Made by a program: the position numbers and the translations under genes
Part shown: positions 1 through 8,411 of the stretch, in pieces
How positions within the stretch are numbered: position 1 is the stretch's first letter
How the letters are laid out: every line of letters begins with the position of its first letter
The notes under the pieces: generated by a model
What the model was told of the DNA's origin: nothing
Seen by the model: only the letters and a program-made list of their open reading frames with translations
The model's database searches: none
NCBI GenBank assembly: GCA_910587155.1
Contig: CAJULA010000004.1
Coordinates: 124,001 to 188,000 of the forward strand
Origin: an uncultured Lachnospiraceae bacterium
GTDB taxonomy: Bacteria > Bacillota > Clostridia > Lachnospirales > Lachnospiraceae
Length of the DNA: 64,000 nt
Reading direction: 5' to 3'

Positions 1-344
1 TCCCGCTCACGCAGGCTGATTTTCCTGCGGATATAGATGGAGAAGAAGACGCCGATCGTCATAAAGCCCAGGCCGCCGGTCTGAATCAGAGCAAGAATGA
101 CAAGCTGTCCGAACAGCGTCCAGTGCCGGCATGTGTCCGCCGCCACCAGGCCCGTCACGCAAGTGGCGCTGGTGGCCGTAAACAGGGCATCCAGCGCTCC
201 CGTCCCTTCCTGCGATGCGCAAGGCAGCATCAGAAGGAGCGTCCCTGTTACGATTATGATAAAAAATCCCATGGCTATCAGCTGAATCTGTGACAGCCCG
301 TTCTGGTTCTTATGTTTCATCTCTTTTTCCCGTTTTTCTTTCAT
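1..344 (-). CDS. ktrB: KtrB/TrkH-family potassium uptake protein, N-terminal part
   Basis: The gene runs off the left edge, so only about 114 N-terminal residues are present. They show a first membrane helix after a short Lys/Glu/Arg-rich start, then the pore motif TSATCVTGL and GQLVILALIQTGGLGF. Both are hallmarks of the first pore unit of KtrB/TrkH potassium channels, which work with a KtrA/TrkA regulatory ring in the cytoplasmic membrane. The start is the ATG at 342-344; a second ATG at 318-320 is also possible and neither has a clear Shine-Dalgarno. It lies 12 bp downstream of the amidase gene and is probably co-transcribed with it. The family is confident; KtrB rather than TrkH is less certain because the rest is missing. 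Confidence 0.85.
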   Translation of the reverse strand, partial: MKEKREKEMKHKNQNGLSQIQLIAMGFFIIIVTGTLLLMLPCASQEGTGALDALFTATSATCVTGLVAADTCRHWTLFGQLVILALIQTGGLGFMTIGVFFSIYIRRKISLRER

Positions 345-356
345 GTGTTCATATGA

Positions 357-896
357 CTATATGACTCCCAGAGATTCCAGTATCCCGTAGGCAATGGCCT
401 CCGCTATGGCTTCAAATTCCAGATCAAACAGCGCATTGTCCGCGTCCGTATTGATAAAACCCACCTCCACCAATACCGCCGGCATCTCGGTGCTGTTTAA
501 GACGATCAGATTAGGCCGCTCTGTAATCCCGATATTTCGAAATCCCAGATAAGATAACTGTCTGTTGATATTTTTGGCTATGATTTCCGCCACGCCGCCT
601 TTTGAGTACACAAGCGACTCCACCCCAGAGTAGGTATTGGGATAGGGACTGGAATTTCTGTGGATGGAAATAAAATAATCCGCGCCTGACAGATTGCCCT
701 CCTGTGCTTTCCGGTAAGGTGTCTCATATACATCTTCCGTACGGGTATATACCACGTTGATCCCCGCATTCTGTAAAATATTGCCCACCGCAAGCGTAAG
801 GGCAAGGGTATCATTTTTCTCATAACGGCCGTTATAAACAGCTCCAAAGTCCGAGCCGCCATGCCCGGCATCCATTACCACCGTATAATTCGCCAT
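357..896 (-). CDS. N-acetylmuramoyl-L-alanine amidase (Amidase_3), no signal peptide
   Basis: A 179-residue zinc amidase that cleaves the amide bond between MurNAc and the stem peptide. The Amidase_3 domain fills the whole protein. Zinc ligands are visible as His12 (DAGHGG), Glu26 and His79 (SIHRNS), with catalytic Glu144 (VEVGF). There is no signal peptide, membrane segment or wall-binding repeat. The enzyme would therefore stay in the cytoplasm unless released by lysis, as known for B. subtilis CwlC-type mother-cell amidases; a sporulation or lysis role is inferred. The ATG follows GGAG at 9 nt. A promoter at 1010-1037 and the small frame at 921-989 lie upstream, and ktrB follows directly. 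Confidence 0.9.
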   Translation of the reverse strand: MANYTVVMDAGHGGSDFGAVYNGRYEKNDTLALTLAVGNILQNAGINVVYTRTEDVYETPYRKAQEGNLSGADYFISIHRNSSPYPNTYSGVESLVYSKGGVAEIIAKNINRQLSYLGFRNIGITERPNLIVLNSTEMPAVLVEVGFINTDADNALFDLEFEAIAEAIAYGILESLGVI

Positions 897-920
897 AAAT
901 GCTGCTCCGCATATCCGCTC

Positions 921-989
921 TTACGATATACTATGCAGCTGACCGGCGCCGGTGATAGAAAAGCGTCTGACGGTAGCCGCCCCTTTCAT
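921..989 (-). CDS. Possible 22-residue leader peptide ahead of the amidase
   Basis: A short frame begins at an ATG preceded by AAAGGAGG and GAGGG, just after a good promoter (1010-1037), and stops 24 bp before the amidase start. The product would be 22 residues, basic near its start, with no recognisable motif. It may be a translated leader or simply chance; nothing but the ribosome-binding site and its position supports it. Confidence 0.2.
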   Translation of the reverse strand: MKGAATVRRFSITGAGQLHSIS

Positions 990-1009
990 TGTGCCCTCTG
1001 CCCTCCTTT

Positions 1010-1037
1010 ATTATAATGCTTCTTACAGAAAATACAA
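1010..1037 (-). promoter_or_regulatory. Promoter for the amidase-ktrB unit
   Basis: On the minus strand TTGTAT (1032-1037) and TATAAT (1010-1015) are separated by 16 bp, close to the sigma-A consensus. It lies between the sugar-operon terminator and the amidase gene, so it gives the amidase its own transcript. Confidence 0.6.
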
Positions 1038-1059
1038 GGGAGGAAACAGAGAAGTACCA

Positions 1060-1102
1060 AAAAAGCAGGCTCTGCAAAATTTCCTGCAGGCGCCTGCTTT
1101 TT
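1060..1102 (-). terminator. Rho-independent terminator of the sugar operon
   Basis: Inverted repeat AAAAAGCAGGC (1060-1070) and GCCTGCTTTTT (1092-1102) ends with a T run on the minus strand, starting 7 bp after the stop of the FGGY kinase gene. Confidence 0.8.
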
Positions 1103-1108
1103 CTCCGG

Positions 1109-2797
1109 TTATCCTTCTTCCCACACGTCGGCAAGCTGTGCCAGACGCAGATATTTCTGATACTGTTCCCGGTAAAATTCCGTTTTTGTCTCATCGGGCT
1201 TAAATTCCCCGACACATTTGGCCGCCATATGGGCCGATGCCCCGTGCACATCCTTATGTGCCCCGGAGGCGACAGCGGCATAGATGGCAGCACCCAGGGC
1301 ACATGTCTGGTCTGCATCCAGTATTTCAATCTGTTTGCCCAGGACATCTGCCATCATCTGCATCACATAGGCGGATTTTTTGGAGATGCCGCCTACGGCC
1401 ACCACTTTTTCGATGACAAGCTCTGCCTTCTCAAAGCCGTCCACAATCCGTTTGAGCCCGCAGACTGCGCCGAACACAAGAGCCCGGAAGATGCAGGGTG
1501 CCTGTGCGCCCAGGGCCAGGCCGCCGATCACCGCCCTGCGGGAGTCGTCGGTATCCGGATATCTGCGGCCGTTAAACCAGTCAAGAGCGATGGGAAAGAT
1601 ATCATCCTGCAGTTCACCGGCCTGCCTCTGCAGCTCGGCCAGCATGATATCATCCATTTCCTGGCAGAGGCGATGGTACGTCTCCGGATCCAGAAAGCGC
1701 CCGCTCTGTTCCAGTGGCCAGAGCAGCACACGTTTAAACCATCCAAAAATATCTCCAAAGGCGGCCTGCCCTGTCTCGATCCCCACATAGCCGGGAAGGA
1801 TGGAGTGCTCCGCCGCTCCGCCGAACCGCCTGATCTCTTTTCCCTGCAGGGATTCTGACGTTTCCACAAGCATGTCCACGGCGGAAGTGCCAAGGGTACA
1901 TACGATCGTCTTTTCCCTGATGCCTGCCCCTACCGCCCCGGCATGGGCATCAAAGGAACTTCCGGAGACGCAGATTCCCTGAGGAAGACCCAGCTTTTCG
2001 GCCCATTCCCCGGTCAGATGGCCTGCCAGCGTCACGGCCGGAGCGGGATTGTTCCCGTATCGTTCCCGCACCAGTGCCAAATAAGGGTCGATGGATCCCA
2101 GAATCTCTGCGTCGGGCAGACCATTCCATTCGCTGTGCCAGAGCGCTTTATGGCCTGCGGCACAGGCGCTGTGATAGATTTCCTCCGGTCTGGTCCTGCC
2201 GCAGAGGCTGCCCACCATCCAGTCGCAGTGTTCTGTCCATGTGTAGGCCGCCTCTCTGATACGCACATCGGTTCTGACCGCATGAAGAATCTTTGCCCAG
2301 AACCATTCCGCACTGTATCTGCCCTGGTATTTGCCGTAGTCCCGGCTGCCTCCGGAAAAGGCTCTGTCAATCTCTTCGGCTTCACCGGCCGCCGAATGAT
2401 CTTTCCATAAATAGAACATGGCATTTTCGCACGTTTCAAAGCCTTCCGTCAGTGCCAGCGGCACGCCTTCCCGATTGACGGGAACCGGTGTGGAACCGGT
2501 CGTATCCACACCGATTCCCACCACACGCTCTCTCGCTTCCCGCGAAAGGCAGGACAGCGCTTCTATTACGCACTTTTCAAAGGATTCCAGATAGTCCAGG
2601 GGATGTTGACGAAATATGTTCCGTTCGGGATGCTGATACAGCCCTTCCTTCCAGCGGGGATAATACGCCACACCACTGCCGGCCACACTCCCGTCTGAGA
2701 TGGCAACCACTGCGGCTCTGACAGAATCGCTTCCGAAATCCACACCAACCACATACTTTTCTTCTATATACACTGTCTTTTCCTCGTTTGGTTTCAC
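1109..2797 (-). CDS. FGGY-family carbohydrate kinase, ribulokinase-like
   Basis: A 562-residue sugar kinase of the FGGY fold, the length of AraB-type ribulokinases. Visible are the first phosphate-binding loop VVGVDFGSDSVRAA near the N-terminus, GVDTTGSTPVPV, the ATP-site segment CTLGTSAVDM and the C-terminal VGGISKKS. It should phosphorylate a ketopentose or related sugar taken up by the ABC importer of the same operon. Translation starts at a GTG overlapping the stop of the transketolase C-subunit (GTGA), which implies translational coupling. No isomerase, epimerase or dehydrogenase accompanies it, so the true substrate is open: ribulose, or apulose as in D-apiose pathways that pair a kinase with a split transketolase. 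It is the last gene before the terminator at 1060-1102. Confidence 0.85.
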   Translation of the reverse strand: MKPNEEKTVYIEEKYVVGVDFGSDSVRAAVVAISDGSVAGSGVAYYPRWKEGLYQHPERNIFRQHPLDYLESFEKCVIEALSCLSREARERVVGIGVDTTGSTPVPVNREGVPLALTEGFETCENAMFYLWKDHSAAGEAEEIDRAFSGGSRDYGKYQGRYSAEWFWAKILHAVRTDVRIREAAYTWTEHCDWMVGSLCGRTRPEEIYHSACAAGHKALWHSEWNGLPDAEILGSIDPYLALVRERYGNNPAPAVTLAGHLTGEWAEKLGLPQGICVSGSSFDAHAGAVGAGIREKTIVCTLGTSAVDMLVETSESLQGKEIRRFGGAAEHSILPGYVGIETGQAAFGDIFGWFKRVLLWPLEQSGRFLDPETYHRLCQEMDDIMLAELQRQAGELQDDIFPIALDWFNGRRYPDTDDSRRAVIGGLALGAQAPCIFRALVFGAVCGLKRIVDGFEKAELVIEKVVAVGGISKKSAYVMQMMADVLGKQIEILDADQTCALGAAIYAAVASGAHKDVHGASAHMAAKCVGEFKPDETKTEFYREQYQKYLRLAQLADVWEEG

Positions 2798-3741
2798 TTA
2801 TTTTTTCGCCCTATGGCTTTTTTGGCACACGCTGCTATATGTTCCGGGGTCAGCCCAAACCGTTTCAGCAGTTCCAGGGGCGCACCGGAATGACCGAAGG
2901 TATCTTCCACACCCACAAATTCCATGGGAACCGGGCAGGACGCAGTCAGGACCTCGGCGACGGCTCCCCCCAGTCCGCCGATGATATTATGTTCTTCCGC
3001 TGTGACAATGGCACCGGTCTCTTTTGCCGCCTTTATGATCAGCTCCCGGTCAATGGGTTTGATCGTGTGCATGTCAATCACCCTGGCATGGATGCCTTCC
3101 GCGGCCAGCAGCCGTTCCGCTTTCAGCGCTTCCTGCACCATAAGTCCGCAGGCAATGACAGTCACATCCTCCCCTTCCTTCAGGGTGACGCCTTTTCCGA
3201 TCTCAAAGTGATAGTCCGCAAAACCATCTGTCACAGTTTCCACCGCGCCCCGGCCCGTCCGCAGATAGCAGGGACCAGGCGTCTCAAGGATGGCTCTGGT
3301 TGCCTCTCTCATCTCGTGTGCGTCGCAGGGAACGATGACCGTCATGCCGGGAATGGTGCGCATCAGACTGATGTCTTCAATGCACTGATGCGTCGCGCCG
3401 TCTTCTCCCACGGTCAGTCCGGCATGACTTCCGATCACTTTGACATTCAGGCCGGGATAGGCCACATTGTTGCGGACCTGATCATACACCCGTCCGGAGG
3501 CAAACATAGCGAAGGTATGTACCAGTGCCGTGGCTCCGCAGGCGGCGAAGCCGGCGCCAATGTCCACCATATTGGCTTCGGCAATGCCGATGTTATAGAA
3601 GCGCTCAGGATATTTTTCGGCAAAATACTTTGTCATCGTGCAGCTTTTTAAGTCCGCGTCAAACACATACACGTTTTCCCTGCCGCCAAACTCTTCCAGC
3701 GCCTGTCCGTAAGCTACTCTCGTCGATATCATTTCTCCCAT
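2794..3741 (-). CDS. Transketolase family protein, C-terminal subunit
   Basis: A 315-residue protein matching the pyrimidine-binding and C-terminal domains of transketolase/DXS-type enzymes, including the conserved GIAEANMVDIGAGFA region (catalytic Glu of the TPP pyrimidine site) and the SHAGLTVGEDGATHQ loop. With the N-subunit encoded just upstream it should form a complete thiamine-diphosphate enzyme moving two-carbon ketol units. The ATG overlaps the stop of the N-subunit (TAATG), and its own stop overlaps the kinase GTG, so the three genes are coupled. Split transketolases are common in Clostridia. Its place in a sugar-uptake operon suggests a dedicated catabolic enzyme rather than the housekeeping copy; that is inference. 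Confidence 0.9.
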   Translation of the reverse strand: MGEMISTRVAYGQALEEFGGRENVYVFDADLKSCTMTKYFAEKYPERFYNIGIAEANMVDIGAGFAACGATALVHTFAMFASGRVYDQVRNNVAYPGLNVKVIGSHAGLTVGEDGATHQCIEDISLMRTIPGMTVIVPCDAHEMREATRAILETPGPCYLRTGRGAVETVTDGFADYHFEIGKGVTLKEGEDVTVIACGLMVQEALKAERLLAAEGIHARVIDMHTIKPIDRELIIKAAKETGAIVTAEEHNIIGGLGGAVAEVLTASCPVPMEFVGVEDTFGHSGAPLELLKRFGLTPEHIAACAKKAIGRKNK

Positions 3742-4589
3742 TACTGTAAGCCCTCCAGTTCCGCAATTTTACTGTCCAGCTCCGCAAAAGCGGTTTCCCA
3801 TTCCTCCGGTGACGGCTGTCCGCCATGAAAACGCACCTGGTTTTCAAAGACGGAAACACCTTTGCCTTTTACGGTGTCTGCCACAATCATCGTAGGTTTT
3901 CCATTACGGGCCGCAGAGGCCAGTGTAATGGCATCTCCCACCTGCTCCACGTCGTTGCCGTCCACTTCCAGTACATTCCATCCGAATGCACGGAATTTGT
4001 CTCCGATGGGATAGGGTGACATAACCTCCTCCAGGGAGCCGTCAAGCTGAAGCCCGTTATTGTCCACAAAGCCGATGAGATGATCGGCGCCAAAAAATCC
4101 GGCCGCCATGGCAGCTTCCCATATTTGCCCTTCCTGGATTTCCCCGTCGCCCATAATGCAGAATACCCGGTAATCCAGCTGTCTGCTCTTTCCGTAAAGA
4201 GCCATGCCAAGGGCAGTCGACAGCCCCTGTCCCAGGGAACCGGCGGACATGTCAACGCCGGGTACATGCATTTCCACATGACCGGAAAGGTCACTGTCGA
4301 TGCTGCGGAAGGTGGACAGATGTTCCATGGGGAAAAATCCTTTCAGCGCCAGCGCCGCATACATGGCCGGAGAGCAGTGCCCTTTTGACAGCACAAGCCG
4401 GTCTCTGCCATCCTGCCCGGGATTTTTGGGGTCCACATGCATCTGGTCAAAGTACAGTACCGATAAGATATCGGCGATGGAAAAGGAACCGCCAATATGT
4501 CCCGAACCGGCGCTCTTAATGGTCTGCAGTGCTGTTTTCCGTATTTTTGCCGCCCATAACTGTAGTTCTTTTTTTGTCTGTGTGTTCAT
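3741..4589 (-). CDS. Transketolase family protein, N-terminal subunit
   Basis: A 282-residue protein containing the TPP pyrophosphate-binding domain of transketolase. The motif starts with GDG at residues 147-149 and ends with NN at 177-178, and the conserved GSGHIGGS stretch carries the active-site His31. SKGHCSPAMYAAL (68-80) is also typical. It pairs with the C-subunit encoded immediately downstream. It follows the permease gene by 18 bp and belongs to the same run of minus-strand genes. The substrate cannot be read from the sequence; pentose phosphate or branched-pentose metabolism is the likely setting. Confidence 0.9.
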   Translation of the reverse strand: MNTQTKKELQLWAAKIRKTALQTIKSAGSGHIGGSFSIADILSVLYFDQMHVDPKNPGQDGRDRLVLSKGHCSPAMYAALALKGFFPMEHLSTFRSIDSDLSGHVEMHVPGVDMSAGSLGQGLSTALGMALYGKSRQLDYRVFCIMGDGEIQEGQIWEAAMAAGFFGADHLIGFVDNNGLQLDGSLEEVMSPYPIGDKFRAFGWNVLEVDGNDVEQVGDAITLASAARNGKPTMIVADTVKGKGVSVFENQVRFHGGQPSPEEWETAFAELDSKIAELEGLQ

Positions 4590-4607
4590 AGGTATTCGAT
4601 CCTCTCT

Positions 4608-5585
4608 TTATTTTGCCGCGTTCTGTCGTTTCTGTTTCAACATGTCGACGTAAACCGCCGCGATGATGATAATGCCTTTGAGTACATACTGCCAGTAAGA
4701 ATTGACATGCATCAGGTTCAGGCCGTTGGAGATCAGCCCGATAATGAGCACACCAATGATCAGGCCGCCGACGGAACCGGTGCCGCCGAAGAAAGAGGTG
4801 CCGCCCAGCACGGCTGCCGCAATGGCATCTGTCTCATATCCTTCGCCGGTGGAAGGCTGTCCGGATGAAAGGCGGGCCGCCAGTACCACACCGCAGAAGC
4901 CTGCCATGGCACCGCTGATCGTCCAGACGAGGATTTTGATTTTATTGATGTTGATGCCGGAAAAGCGGGCTGAGGTCTCGTTTCCGCCGACCGCATAAAT
5001 ATGACGGCCCGTCCTTGTCTTATTGAGGAGAAAGAAATCCAGGATCAGGAAGATGGTCATATAAACCACCGGCAGGGGAATGGGCCCCAGGGAACCGGTG
5101 CCGAATGCGCCGAAGGAGCGGTTCTGCGTCGTCACCGGGGAGCCGTTGGCCAACAGATAGGCTGTCCCACGGCAGATAGACTGCATGGCCAGCGTGACTA
5201 CAAAGGGATGAATCCCCGTATAGGTAATAATGGCGCCGTTGGCCATACCTATGATCACGCCGATCAGTACGCCGACGATGATGCCTGCCCAGATGGGAAG
5301 CCCCGCATTTTCAAAGGTCATTACGCACACCACGCCTGTCAGCGCAGCCAGCGCGCCGCCCGTCAGGTCAATGCCCGCCAGGATAATGGCCATCTGCACA
5401 CCGATGGCCAGATAACAGTTTGTGGCACAGGTACGCAGCAGATTGACAATATTGGTCCTGGTCAGAAAATTGCTTCCGAATATGGAAAAAAACAGGCACA
5501 TGGCTACGAGCGCTGCCAGAATACCCCAATTCTGTTTAAAATATTCCCGAACGGGACGCATTAATTTATTTGACTTTTCATTCAT
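4608..5585 (-). CDS. Ribose-type sugar ABC transporter permease
   Basis: A 325-residue polytopic membrane protein of the RbsC/XylH/AraH family, with about eight hydrophobic segments and the conserved GGIDLT-like signature (here ILAGIDLTGGALAALTG) and the C-terminal AAVLGGTSFFGGTGSVGG region. It would form the homodimeric membrane channel of a carbohydrate importer with the ATPase and binding protein encoded upstream. Its start overlaps the end of the ATPase gene by 8 bp. Length and layout are normal for the family; the sugar specificity is not visible. Confidence 0.9.
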   Translation of the reverse strand: MNEKSNKLMRPVREYFKQNWGILAALVAMCLFFSIFGSNFLTRTNIVNLLRTCATNCYLAIGVQMAIILAGIDLTGGALAALTGVVCVMTFENAGLPIWAGIIVGVLIGVIIGMANGAIITYTGIHPFVVTLAMQSICRGTAYLLANGSPVTTQNRSFGAFGTGSLGPIPLPVVYMTIFLILDFFLLNKTRTGRHIYAVGGNETSARFSGININKIKILVWTISGAMAGFCGVVLAARLSSGQPSTGEGYETDAIAAAVLGGTSFFGGTGSVGGLIIGVLIIGLISNGLNLMHVNSYWQYVLKGIIIIAAVYVDMLKQKRQNAAK

Positions 5586-7077
5586 GATTTGCTACCCCCA
5601 TTGCATATTTCAATATCAGTTCCTGTGAATACTCGGTATGATTCAGTTCGCCTGTGATCCGCCCTTCGTTCATGATCATCATACGGTCACTCATGTTCAT
5701 GACTTCCGGCATTTCGGATGAAATCAGGATCACCGCCAGCCCCCGCTTCGCCAGGTCGTTGATGATCGTATAAATCTCCGCTTTGGCGCCAACGTCGATA
5801 CCGCGGGTAGGTTCATCCAGAATCAGCACCCTGGGGCCGGTGGCCAGCCATTTGGCGAGCAGCACTTTCTGCTGATTTCCGCCGGACAGTGTGGAACAGT
5901 TCACACGGCTGGACGGCGCTTTGATCCGCAGTGATTCCATCCCCTCGTCGATGATCTGCTGCTCTTTGTCCGTGTTCACCCGCAGATGGGAGATAAACCG
6001 GGACAGGATAGGCAGGGTGATGTTAAAACCGATGGTATTTTTCAGCAAAAGCCCTTCTGTCTTGCGGCTCTCCGGCACAAGGGCCACCCCTCTCTCCTGC
6101 ATGTACATGGGATTGGCCTTTTTCACGCTTTCTCCGTTCAGGGTGATTTCCCCGCTGTCCATGGGATCCAGTCCCATAATGGCTTTCATCAGTTCCGAAC
6201 GCCCGGAACCCACCAGTCCGTAAAAGCCCAGTATCTCGCCGCTTCTGACAGAAAAACTGCAATCCACTGCCCGTTTCCCCGCATGAATGTGTTTGGCTTC
6301 CAGTACCACATCCCCCGGCTTGTTAAACGTGCGTACATAATAATTGCCCAGATCACGTCCCACCATCAGGGAGATCAGCTGACTCTCCGTGCAGTTTTCC
6401 GACTGGAGGGTATCCATGTATTCCCCGTCGCGCATGATAGTCACCGCATCACAGAGCTGAAAAACTTCTGCCATCTTATGTGTGATAAAAATAATACCCA
6501 TGCCCTGCTTTTTGAGGTCCTCCACGGTACGGAACAGAATGTTCACCTCTTTTTCGGAGAGGGAGGACGTGGGTTCATCCAGTATGAGAATTTTCGCATG
6601 CAGAGAAAACGATTTGGCGATTTCTACCATCTGCTGTTGCCCCAGAGAAAGTCTGCCCACAAATTCATTGGGATCTACTTCCAGCCCTACTCTCTCCAGA
6701 AATGGCCTGGCAGCTTCGGCCATTTTGTCTTTGCTGATCATGCCCAGGGAATTTTTCATCTCGCGCCCCAGGAAAATATTTTCCGCAATGGTCAGGTATG
6801 GCTCCAGTGCCAGCTCCTGATGAATAAAAGCCACGCCCAGCGACTGGGAATCGTGGATCGAGCGGATATCCGCCTTCTGGCCTTCTATATAAATCTCTCC
6901 GGAATCCGCCGGAAAGACGCCGCCCAGAACGTTCATCAGCGTAGACTTTCCCGCGCCGTTTTCGCCCATAAACCCCATGACTTCTCCCGCATGCACTGTG
7001 ATGGCGGCGTTATTTAGTGCACGGACGCCAGGAAAGGTCTTCACAATGTTTTCCATACGTAAAAGTTCTTTTTTCAT
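5578..7077 (-). CDS. Sugar ABC transporter ATP-binding protein (RbsA/MglA type, tandem cassette)
   Basis: A 499-residue fusion of two ABC ATPase domains, as in RbsA and MglA. The first has Walker A GENGAGKST, signature LSLGQQQMVEIA and Walker B ILILDEPTSSL. The second has the degenerate Walker A GLVGSGRSE typical of the family, with a good signature LSGGNQQKVLLAKW and LILDEPTRG. It energises import by the permease encoded next (8-bp overlap). It follows the binding-protein gene after 139 bp that hold a stable hairpin (7146-7175), a usual arrangement for reducing expression of the membrane components. Confidence 0.92.
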   Translation of the reverse strand: MKKELLRMENIVKTFPGVRALNNAAITVHAGEVMGFMGENGAGKSTLMNVLGGVFPADSGEIYIEGQKADIRSIHDSQSLGVAFIHQELALEPYLTIAENIFLGREMKNSLGMISKDKMAEAARPFLERVGLEVDPNEFVGRLSLGQQQMVEIAKSFSLHAKILILDEPTSSLSEKEVNILFRTVEDLKKQGMGIIFITHKMAEVFQLCDAVTIMRDGEYMDTLQSENCTESQLISLMVGRDLGNYYVRTFNKPGDVVLEAKHIHAGKRAVDCSFSVRSGEILGFYGLVGSGRSELMKAIMGLDPMDSGEITLNGESVKKANPMYMQERGVALVPESRKTEGLLLKNTIGFNITLPILSRFISHLRVNTDKEQQIIDEGMESLRIKAPSSRVNCSTLSGGNQQKVLLAKWLATGPRVLILDEPTRGIDVGAKAEIYTIINDLAKRGLAVILISSEMPEVMNMSDRMMIMNEGRITGELNHTEYSQELILKYAMGVANHE

Positions 7078-7145
7078 GTTTTCACCCCTTTTTCATGACA
7101 AGGGAAAAGCCGCAAAGCGTGTTTTCCCTTGTTTTCCGCATACTA

Positions 7146-7175
7146 AAAGGGACGTCCCTTTCGAAACGCCCCTTT
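7146..7175 (-). terminator. Intercistronic hairpin between binding-protein and ATPase genes
   Basis: Minus-strand RNA can pair AAAGGGGCGT with ACGTCCCTTT (10 bp with one G-U, 10-nt loop), followed by a short T run. In sugar ABC operons such stems act as partial terminators or 3'-end stabilisers that raise the binding protein over the membrane subunits. That role is inferred from position. Confidence 0.5.
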
Positions 7176-7216
7176 CCGAAAGCTGATTTACATGATTGCT
7201 CTCTGTGCGGCCCGGA

Positions 7217-8290
7217 TTACTGCCAGTCGCTTACATCGAAGTCTGCAATATTATCCTGTGTAATCAGTGTAACCGGAACTACGATCTCGGTTTCCACGGT
7301 TTCGCCTGCCAGATATGCCAGTGCCGCGTCCACCGCGTTGCTGCCGATAACGGAAGGCTGCTGTGCGGATGACCCGGTAGCGGAGCCGTCACCCACATAT
7401 CCCATAAAGTCCGGATTGCCGTCCACGCCGTATACAACGATGTCATCCCTGCCTGCTGCCGCACACGCCTGTACGCATCCGAGCGCAGCCATATCATTGG
7501 TGCAGAAGAAACCTGCAATATCTTTGTCCGCGGTGATGGCGTCTTCCGCCACGGGCAGTGTGGTAGCCGTGTCACCCGACGTATCGGATGTGCCCAGTAT
7601 CTGGAAATAGTCGCCTGCGGTATCCAGAAATCCCTGTTCACGCTGCACGCACGCACTGCCCGAAGGCTGGTTCATCACGTAAATCTTGGATCCCTTTTCC
7701 AGCTTTTTCATCATGTCCTCCGCACACTGTACGCCTGCACCGTAATTGTCGGAAGCGACTACGGAGATCACCAGGTCGGTGCGGTCAACCGCGGTATCCA
7801 CATTGATCACAGGGATATTCGCATCGGCGCACGCCTGAAGCGCTTCCGTGACCGCCGTGCAGTCCATAGGAGCCAATATGATGGCATCCACACCCTGATT
7901 GATCAGATCATACACATAATTGTTCATGGTCGCCTGGTCACTGTCGGCATCCACAGTGACCAGCTGGGTGGCCGGATCCATGCCTTTTGCTTCCATCTGC
8001 GATGTAATACCGCCCATCATGGCTGACCAGAACGGGTTGTTCATAGTGGTGGGCACATAGGCAAGCGTAATATCTGCCGTATTGATTTCCCCGCCCGCCG
8101 ATGCATCTGCAGAAGTCTCTGCCTCCCCGGCATTTTCCGCCGCCTCCGGTGCTTCTGCCGCATTGTCTGCCGCCGCGTTATCTGCTGCCGGTGCATTGCC
8201 GGAAGCCTGCTGACTGTCTCCGGAACCGCATCCGACCAGACTGGCTGCCATAATGACTGCCATGGTAAGCCCCAATAATTTCTTTTTCAT
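7217..8290 (-). CDS. Sugar ABC transporter substrate-binding lipoprotein (RbsB-like)
   Basis: A 357-residue exported lipoprotein. The N-terminus has Lys residues, a hydrophobic stretch and the lipobox LVGC, so it is processed and anchored through Cys21. An Ala/Glu/Asn-rich linker to about residue 65 precedes a periplasmic-binding-protein type 1 domain (Peripla_BP_4) beginning ITLAYVPTTMNNPFWSAM. It would capture the sugar and hand it to the permease. The ATG follows AAAGGA. As the first transport gene after the ROK regulator it defines the specificity of the operon, but the ligand cannot be deduced from the sequence. Confidence 0.92.
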   Translation of the reverse strand: MKKKLLGLTMAVIMAASLVGCGSGDSQQASGNAPAADNAAADNAAEAPEAAENAGEAETSADASAGGEINTADITLAYVPTTMNNPFWSAMMGGITSQMEAKGMDPATQLVTVDADSDQATMNNYVYDLINQGVDAIILAPMDCTAVTEALQACADANIPVINVDTAVDRTDLVISVVASDNYGAGVQCAEDMMKKLEKGSKIYVMNQPSGSACVQREQGFLDTAGDYFQILGTSDTSGDTATTLPVAEDAITADKDIAGFFCTNDMAALGCVQACAAAGRDDIVVYGVDGNPDFMGYVGDGSATGSSAQQPSVIGSNAVDAALAYLAGETVETEIVVPVTLITQDNIADFDVSDWQ

Positions 8291-8411
8291 AATTTTTCTT
8301 TTCCTTTCTGCATTTTATATTTTAACCTTCCGTGCCGTCTCATCCTTCCCAATCATGTTTCTCTGGCGCCAAGGAAGCTGCGCGGTGACACAAAAGATAA
8401 AATATCCCGAT

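Noticed and set aside
989..1858. 289-codon plus-strand frame opposite the FGGY kinase
   Set aside because: It is fully antisense to a well-supported gene, has no family signature and only reflects the codon bias of the opposite strand.
5986..7017. 343-codon plus-strand frame opposite the ABC ATPase
   Set aside because: His/Gln/Phe-rich composition typical of an antisense shadow; the minus-strand frame has intact Walker and signature motifs.
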